From assembly GCF_015708085.1 (NCBI RefSeq), contig NZ_JADNYM010000019.1, forward strand, positions 35,672-99,671: a stretch of DNA of 64,000 nucleotides. Reading direction: 5' to 3'. The position numbers were made by a program, and so were the translations under genes. The notes under the pieces were generated by a model, which saw nothing but the letters and a program-made list of their open reading frames with translations, was not told the origin of the DNA and searched no databases. Shown here piece by piece: positions 59,690-64,000 of the stretch (positions are counted from its first letter, which is position 1; each line of letters begins with the position of its first letter). The DNA comes from Arthrobacter terrae. Lineage in GTDB: Bacteria > Actinomycetota > Actinomycetes > Actinomycetales > Micrococcaceae.

Positions 59690-62600
59690 ATGAGTTTCAC
59701 CCATCTCCATGTTTCCACCGCTTTTAGCGCCCATTATGGGGTTTCCTGGCCCGAGGATCTGGTGCAGGCGGCTGTCGCCGACAATGCGGATGCTTTAGCG
59801 TGTACTGACCGGGACGGACTCTACGGAACGGTAAAGCATGTTAAAGCGTGTATGGATGCCGGGATTGATCCGGTCGTGGGTGTGGATCTGGCGGTTCTCG
59901 AGGAGGGGGCGGAAAGCGGCAGGGTGGTGGTCCTGGCCCACGGCGGCATCCACGCTGCGGGGTATCGGGCGTTGTGCCGACTGGTGTCGGATGCGCACGC
60001 CAACGTCGGCCCCAAATCCTTGGTAGGAGTGACCCTGGCACAACTCGCCTCCCGGACCCTGGACCCGAAGACACTGGCACCGGTGCTTACGGTACTGGTG
60101 GGGCCGTCGTCGGACGTTGGCCGTTCCATGGGCGGCCGTAAATACCAGCTGCCGCGCCGGAAGTTCCAGCGCTGGCATCAGCAAATGCCGGCCGGAACCA
60201 TGGCTGTGGAAATCGTCACTCATCTGAGCACGCCCGGTGAGGCCATGAGTACGGCGCAGGCGGTACGAATGCTTAAGCTGGCGCAGGAATTCAGAGTTCC
60301 GGCTGTCCTGACCAATGCGGTTCGGTACTGCGAAAGGGATGGTGCAGCAACAGCCGATGTGCTCGACTCGGCCCGTGTACTAAGCCCGCTGGCGGATTTA
60401 TCCGGGCCCGAACTCCGTCTGCAGCCCAACGGACAGGGATGGCTGAAGTCTGGTACCCGGATGACTTCGCTGGGCAAGGAAATTATGCGTGCGGCCGGCT
60501 TCGGCGCAGGGGAACTGGCACAGTTGCTGGCCAATACGGAAAAGCTAACGGACCGATGCCGAATAAATCCACGCACGGATATGGGGTGGAAGCAGCCCGT
60601 GGTACCGGAAGCCTCGGTGCTGGGTATTGAGCGTGATCCGCAGATTGAATTGAAGCAGCGCTGTGAAGCCGGAATCAGCCGGCGATTCCCGGATGTTACC
60701 GGTTCCCGCGCCCGCGTTGTGCAGGACAGGCTGTCACAGGAACTGACCGTGATTAATTCCCTGGGCTTCGCCTCCTATTTTCTGACCGTCGCCGAGGTGT
60801 CATCAATGATCACCGACATGGGAGTGCGGGCGGCTGCCCGGGGTTCCGGGGCATCAAGCCTGGTGAATTACCTGCTGGAGATTAGCCAGGTTGATCCGCT
60901 GCGTCATGATCTGATCTTTGAGCGCTTTCTTTCGGGGAAACGCTCAACCTTGCCCGATATCGATATTGATGTCGAGAGTGCGCAACGGCATAACGTTTAT
61001 CAACGCGTTTTTCAGCGGTTCGGCGCCGAACGGGTGTCGCTGATGAGTATGCAGAACGGCTATCGAGCGCGGGGAGCGGTGCGCGATGCCGGGCTGGCAC
61101 TGGGAATGGCTGAGGAGGAGATCGGTACAATCGCCAAACAACTGTGGCGGTTTTCCGCCCGGGATTTTCGCGAAGCGATGGCGGAAAAGCCCGAACTGCG
61201 GGAATTCGCGGAGCGTGTTGAAGGGCAAAGAACCGAGGCCTTTGCCCCGAACCAGCAATTGGATCTGCTGGTGGACCTGACTGAGCGGCTGGACCGGCTG
61301 CCCCGGCATATTTCCATGCATCCTTGCGGGGTGATTTTGGGCAATGGCTCGCTGCTGGACCGCACCCCCGTGCAGCCCAGCGGTCTGGGCCTGCAGATGA
61401 GTCAGTTCGACAAGCACGATATGGACCCGATGGGCATGCTCAAGCTGGATATTCTGGGGGTCCGGATGCAAAGCGCCATGGCCTATGCGATCCGTGAGGT
61501 GATCCGTATCCACCCGTCCAAGGCCGAGGTGACGGCTGCCGGGAACCATCCCGACAGTGGATTAGGGAACGGTCCCGACTACATTCAGGCGGACGGCCGG
61601 ATTGAGCTCAATAGTGTACCGCTCGACGACGAGCCGACCTTTGAGCTGATCCGCAGTACCCATACACTGGGCTGCTTTCAGATTGAATCACCGGGGCAGC
61701 GGGAATTAATCGGCAAAATGGCGCCCCGGGAATTTAATGATCTGATCATCGACATTTCGCTCTTCCGCCCGGGTCCGATGAAGTCCAATATGGTCAAACC
61801 GTATCTGGAGAACCGGCATGGTTTCGCGCCGGAGGTATACCCGCATCCGCAGCTTAAACCGGCTTTGGCGGAAACGCACGGGGTCACCGTCTTCCATGAG
61901 CAGGTGCTGCGGACCTTTGATGTCATGACCGGTTGCGGCCTGGCCCAGGCGGATGAGTACCGCCGGATGCTCGGCAATGAGAAAGGCGAGCCCAAGATGG
62001 AGGACGAGTTTCGCACGGCGGCCCGGGCCAGAGGGTTCGCTCTTGACGTGGTTGACCAGGTCTGGGAGACGCTAAAGGCCTTTGGAAGCTTCGGATTCTG
62101 CAAGGCCCACGGCGCCGCCTTTGCGGTGCCGACATACCAATCCGCGTGGCTGAAAGCACACCATCCGGAGGCTTTTTTGGCAGGTCTATGGGAGCACGAT
62201 CCCGGGATGTACCCGCGCCGGCTACTGGTGGCCGAGGCGCGCAGGATGGGCATTCCGATTCTGCCGCTGGACATTAACAAGAGCGCGGGGGAGTACCGGG
62301 TGGAATGGGTCCAGGCGCCGGATGCTGTCGCGTCACCTCATCTGCGGACACAGGAGAAGGATGGCGTGGCAGTCCCGCGGAAGCTGGGAATCCGGATGAG
62401 CCTGGCTGGAGTGTATGGGCTCTCCGCTGCCGAGCTCAAGCGTATTGTGGCTCATCAGCCTTATGCTTCGTTGGCGGACCTGCGCACGCAGGCCAGAGTG
62501 AGCCGACCCACCATGCAGCGTTTGGCCCAGCTGGGCGCATTCGACGCGCTGCACCGCAAAGCCAAGGATGAGACGGGGTCCACGGCGAGCCGTGCGGATC

Positions 62601-63268
62601 TGATTGCCCATTTGCAGAACCTGCCCACGCGTGGGAAAAAATCGGAACCGATCGAAGGGCAGTTGCTGCTTCCTTTGGGTGATTTGGAATTGACTAACCT
62701 CAAGGACAAGCTCCCGGAACCAAGCGCAATGGAGAAAATCCGGACCGAGCTTGATCTGCTGGCCATGGATGTCAGCGGGCATCTGATGTCCAGCTACGGC
62801 CCATTACTGACCTCACTTGGTGTAACGACGGCAGATAAATTGCTAGGTTTGCGCAACAATTCGGAGGTGCTGGTTGCCGGTATCCGGGTTGCCACCCAGA
62901 CTCCGCCGATGCGCGGAGGCCGCAGGGTGGTCTTCATCAGCATCGACGACGGTACCGGCTGTGTGGATGCAACCTTCTTCCATGAGGCGCAGGAAAAGTC
63001 GGGTTCGCTGCTCTTTGGCACCAGACTGCTGCTGATTCGGGGACTGACCCGCCGCACCGGACCGCGGGGGATGAGTTTGCAGGCCCTGGAGGCCTGGGAC
63101 CTTAGCCAAACGGACACCCTTCCGCTGCCCGTGCCAACAAAGGGAACTGAACTCCCAAGTGAGTCGCGGTCTCAGCTGCAGGGACACATTCCAAGTAGCA
63201 ACCTCAACCCCGGGGATCCACTACGGGGGACGCGGCGCACCTTGGCAGTTACCGGATTGGGCGGTTAA
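59690..63268 (+). CDS. dnaE2: error-prone DNA polymerase III alpha subunit DnaE2
   Basis: A polymerase of 1192 aa for damage-induced translesion synthesis. The N-terminal PHP domain begins FTHLHVSTAFSAHYGVSWPEDLVQAA. The catalytic aspartates are in LPDIDIDVES (about residues 421-427) and in HDMDPMGMLKLDILGVR. The thumb/fingers region has GCGLAQADEYRRMLGNEKGE; the C-terminal OB-fold part includes VLVAGIRVATQTPPMRGGRRVVFISIDDGTG. It lacks the C-terminal tau-binding extension of replicative DnaE, typical for DnaE2. The usual partners ImuA' and ImuB are not adjacent. Confidence 0.95.
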   Translation: MSFTHLHVSTAFSAHYGVSWPEDLVQAAVADNADALACTDRDGLYGTVKHVKACMDAGIDPVVGVDLAVLEEGAESGRVVVLAHGGIHAAGYRALCRLVSDAHANVGPKSLVGVTLAQLASRTLDPKTLAPVLTVLVGPSSDVGRSMGGRKYQLPRRKFQRWHQQMPAGTMAVEIVTHLSTPGEAMSTAQAVRMLKLAQEFRVPAVLTNAVRYCERDGAATADVLDSARVLSPLADLSGPELRLQPNGQGWLKSGTRMTSLGKEIMRAAGFGAGELAQLLANTEKLTDRCRINPRTDMGWKQPVVPEASVLGIERDPQIELKQRCEAGISRRFPDVTGSRARVVQDRLSQELTVINSLGFASYFLTVAEVSSMITDMGVRAAARGSGASSLVNYLLEISQVDPLRHDLIFERFLSGKRSTLPDIDIDVESAQRHNVYQRVFQRFGAERVSLMSMQNGYRARGAVRDAGLALGMAEEEIGTIAKQLWRFSARDFREAMAEKPELREFAERVEGQRTEAFAPNQQLDLLVDLTERLDRLPRHISMHPCGVILGNGSLLDRTPVQPSGLGLQMSQFDKHDMDPMGMLKLDILGVRMQSAMAYAIREVIRIHPSKAEVTAAGNHPDSGLGNGPDYIQADGRIELNSVPLDDEPTFELIRSTHTLGCFQIESPGQRELIGKMAPREFNDLIIDISLFRPGPMKSNMVKPYLENRHGFAPEVYPHPQLKPALAETHGVTVFHEQVLRTFDVMTGCGLAQADEYRRMLGNEKGEPKMEDEFRTAARARGFALDVVDQVWETLKAFGSFGFCKAHGAAFAVPTYQSAWLKAHHPEAFLAGLWEHDPGMYPRRLLVAEARRMGIPILPLDINKSAGEYRVEWVQAPDAVASPHLRTQEKDGVAVPRKLGIRMSLAGVYGLSAAELKRIVAHQPYASLADLRTQARVSRPTMQRLAQLGAFDALHRKAKDETGSTASRADLIAHLQNLPTRGKKSEPIEGQLLLPLGDLELTNLKDKLPEPSAMEKIRTELDLLAMDVSGHLMSSYGPLLTSLGVTTADKLLGLRNNSEVLVAGIRVATQTPPMRGGRRVVFISIDDGTGCVDATFFHEAQEKSGSLLFGTRLLLIRGLTRRTGPRGMSLQALEAWDLSQTDTLPLPVPTKGTELPSESRSQLQGHIPSSNLNPGDPLRGTRRTLAVTGLGG

Positions 63269-63458
63269 AGACTGCCGGGAAAGTTTTTCAAAATACTTTT
63301 CCACAGGGGCCGTTTTTGGGGTCTTTTTGTCCTGGTGATGTCAGTGCCTCCTCGTAGCCTTGGAGTAGTTGGAGATCGGGAGGATTTCCTGGTTTTCTTG
63401 CCGGTTCAGGTTGCCGGTGTGGGTTGCCGGGTTCGGGTGTTGAGGGGTGGTGGGTGGT

Positions 63459-64000
63459 GTGGAGATTGATCGGGAGAATCTGGCGCGGGTGCTGGCTGCG
63501 GTCACGGCGAAGTATCCGCATCGGCTCGAGCGCTCGGGCCTAAGCACCGGCTCTGCCACCGGCTCCGGTCCTGTTCCCGTCCCTGGTCCTGCCGCAGTTC
63601 CCGGGACCGGTCGGCCCGACGACGACGGGACCGGCCGGCCCGACGGCGCCGCCGGTACCGGCGGGTCCGATGCCGGCGGTGCCGCCGGCCCGGGTGTTTC
63701 CGCTGGTTCACCGGTTCCTGGGGTACCGGTTGATGGTCCGGTTGGGGAGGGGTTGTTTGTGGTGGGGCCGTCGGCGGGGATCGTGGGACGGTTGGAGCAG
63801 GTGAACGTGTTGTTGGCGGAGGTTTTGGGGACGGATCCGCAGGCGGTGTCGCAGGAGGCGTGGCTGTCGATTATTGGTGCGGCTGAGAGTACACGGCGTC
63901 GGTTGGACGCGGTGTATCTGCACAGTGTCGCGGCCGCGGATCAGTGCGGGGCTGCGGGGTTGTCCGGGATCGGGACGAAGAATATGCGTGAGTATCTGGT
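63459..64000 (+). CDS. DUF222 (13E12-type) protein, N-terminal part only
   Basis: The open frame runs off the window. EIDRENLARVLAAVTAKY opens it, then a roughly 75-residue Gly/Pro/Ala/Asp-rich tract, then VGRLEQVNVLLAEVLGTDPQAVSQEAWLSIIGAAESTRRRLDAVYLHSVAAADQCGAAGLSGIGTKNMREYLV, which is the DUF222 start. The C-terminal HNH nuclease domain expected for this family would lie outside. Start uncertain: GTG codons occur at 63447, 63450 and 63459. These genes are multicopy in Arthrobacter-like genomes. Confidence 0.75.
   Translation, partial: MEIDRENLARVLAAVTAKYPHRLERSGLSTGSATGSGPVPVPGPAAVPGTGRPDDDGTGRPDGAAGTGGSDAGGAAGPGVSAGSPVPGVPVDGPVGEGLFVVGPSAGIVGRLEQVNVLLAEVLGTDPQAVSQEAWLSIIGAAESTRRRLDAVYLHSVAAADQCGAAGLSGIGTKNMREYL

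Noticed and set aside
1..64000. tRNA or rRNA genes
   Set aside because: No cloverleaf or conserved rRNA sequence was noticed by eye; a tRNAscan-type search was not possible.

Overview
The window is GC-rich and densely coded. It shows hallmarks of a free-living actinobacterium: mycothiol-linked enzymes (MscR-type formaldehyde dehydrogenase, mycoredoxin), a DosS/DosR-like two-component pair, DnaE2 with a DUF6504 partner, a DUF222 (13E12-type) protein, and GTG/TTG starts with ATGA or GTGA gene overlaps. A soil Micrococcaceae member close to Arthrobacter is my best guess. That is inference, because no rRNA or other strong taxonomic marker is present.

Layout. (1) 1-9 kb: a minus-strand hopanoid operon, dxs-hpnC-hpnD-hpnE-polyprenyl synthase-shc-(hpnG, cut by the window edge), preceded by a MarR regulator. 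The genes are mostly coupled by 4-nt overlaps. (2) 9-11 kb: a plasmid pRiA4b ORF-3-like protein. (3) 11-25 kb: narGHJI nitrate reductase followed by a split-barrel flavin-binding (PPOX) protein, a CPA-type antiporter, an ABC1/UbiB kinase and an Mg-type P-ATPase. (4) 24.8-31.6 kb: accessory genes, including a PadR-controlled two-gene ABC exporter, an AAA ATPase, DUF2975, an acetyltransferase and a decayed DUF427 gene. (5) 31.6-39.5 kb: a core resembling the mycobacterial DosR dormancy regulon, with three PPOX paralogues, a P1B ATPase, a zinc alcohol dehydrogenase, a DosS/DosT-like GAF kinase, a DosR-like regulator and a universal stress protein. (6) 39.5-45.7 kb: a type I modification-like locus without hsdR. 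It encodes an HTH/degenerate-methylase/specificity-like fusion, HsdM, HsdS, an hsdS tail remnant and a broken yhcG (DUF1016) nuclease gene, with two perfect palindromes between hsdS and yhcG. (7) 46-51 kb: small envelope proteins, a fifth PPOX paralogue, a thioesterase-like protein and a lipoate-ligase-like protein. (8) 51-64 kb: an ISAs1 transposase remnant, an AI-2E family exporter, mscR with an MBL hydrolase, mycoredoxin, an APC permease, SRAP, an acetyltransferase, DUF6504-dnaE2 and the start of a DUF222 gene.

Working together: regions 3 and 5 and part of 7 look like one hypoxia/nitrate-respiration stress programme. Four intergenic sites fit GGGnC-N4-GnCCC with at most one mismatch, and they lie upstream of the P-ATPase, the PPOX-ADH-ATPase-PPOX operon and the usp/regulator pair. 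Region 6 is the best candidate for an undescribed system. No CRISPR array, tRNA or rRNA was seen.
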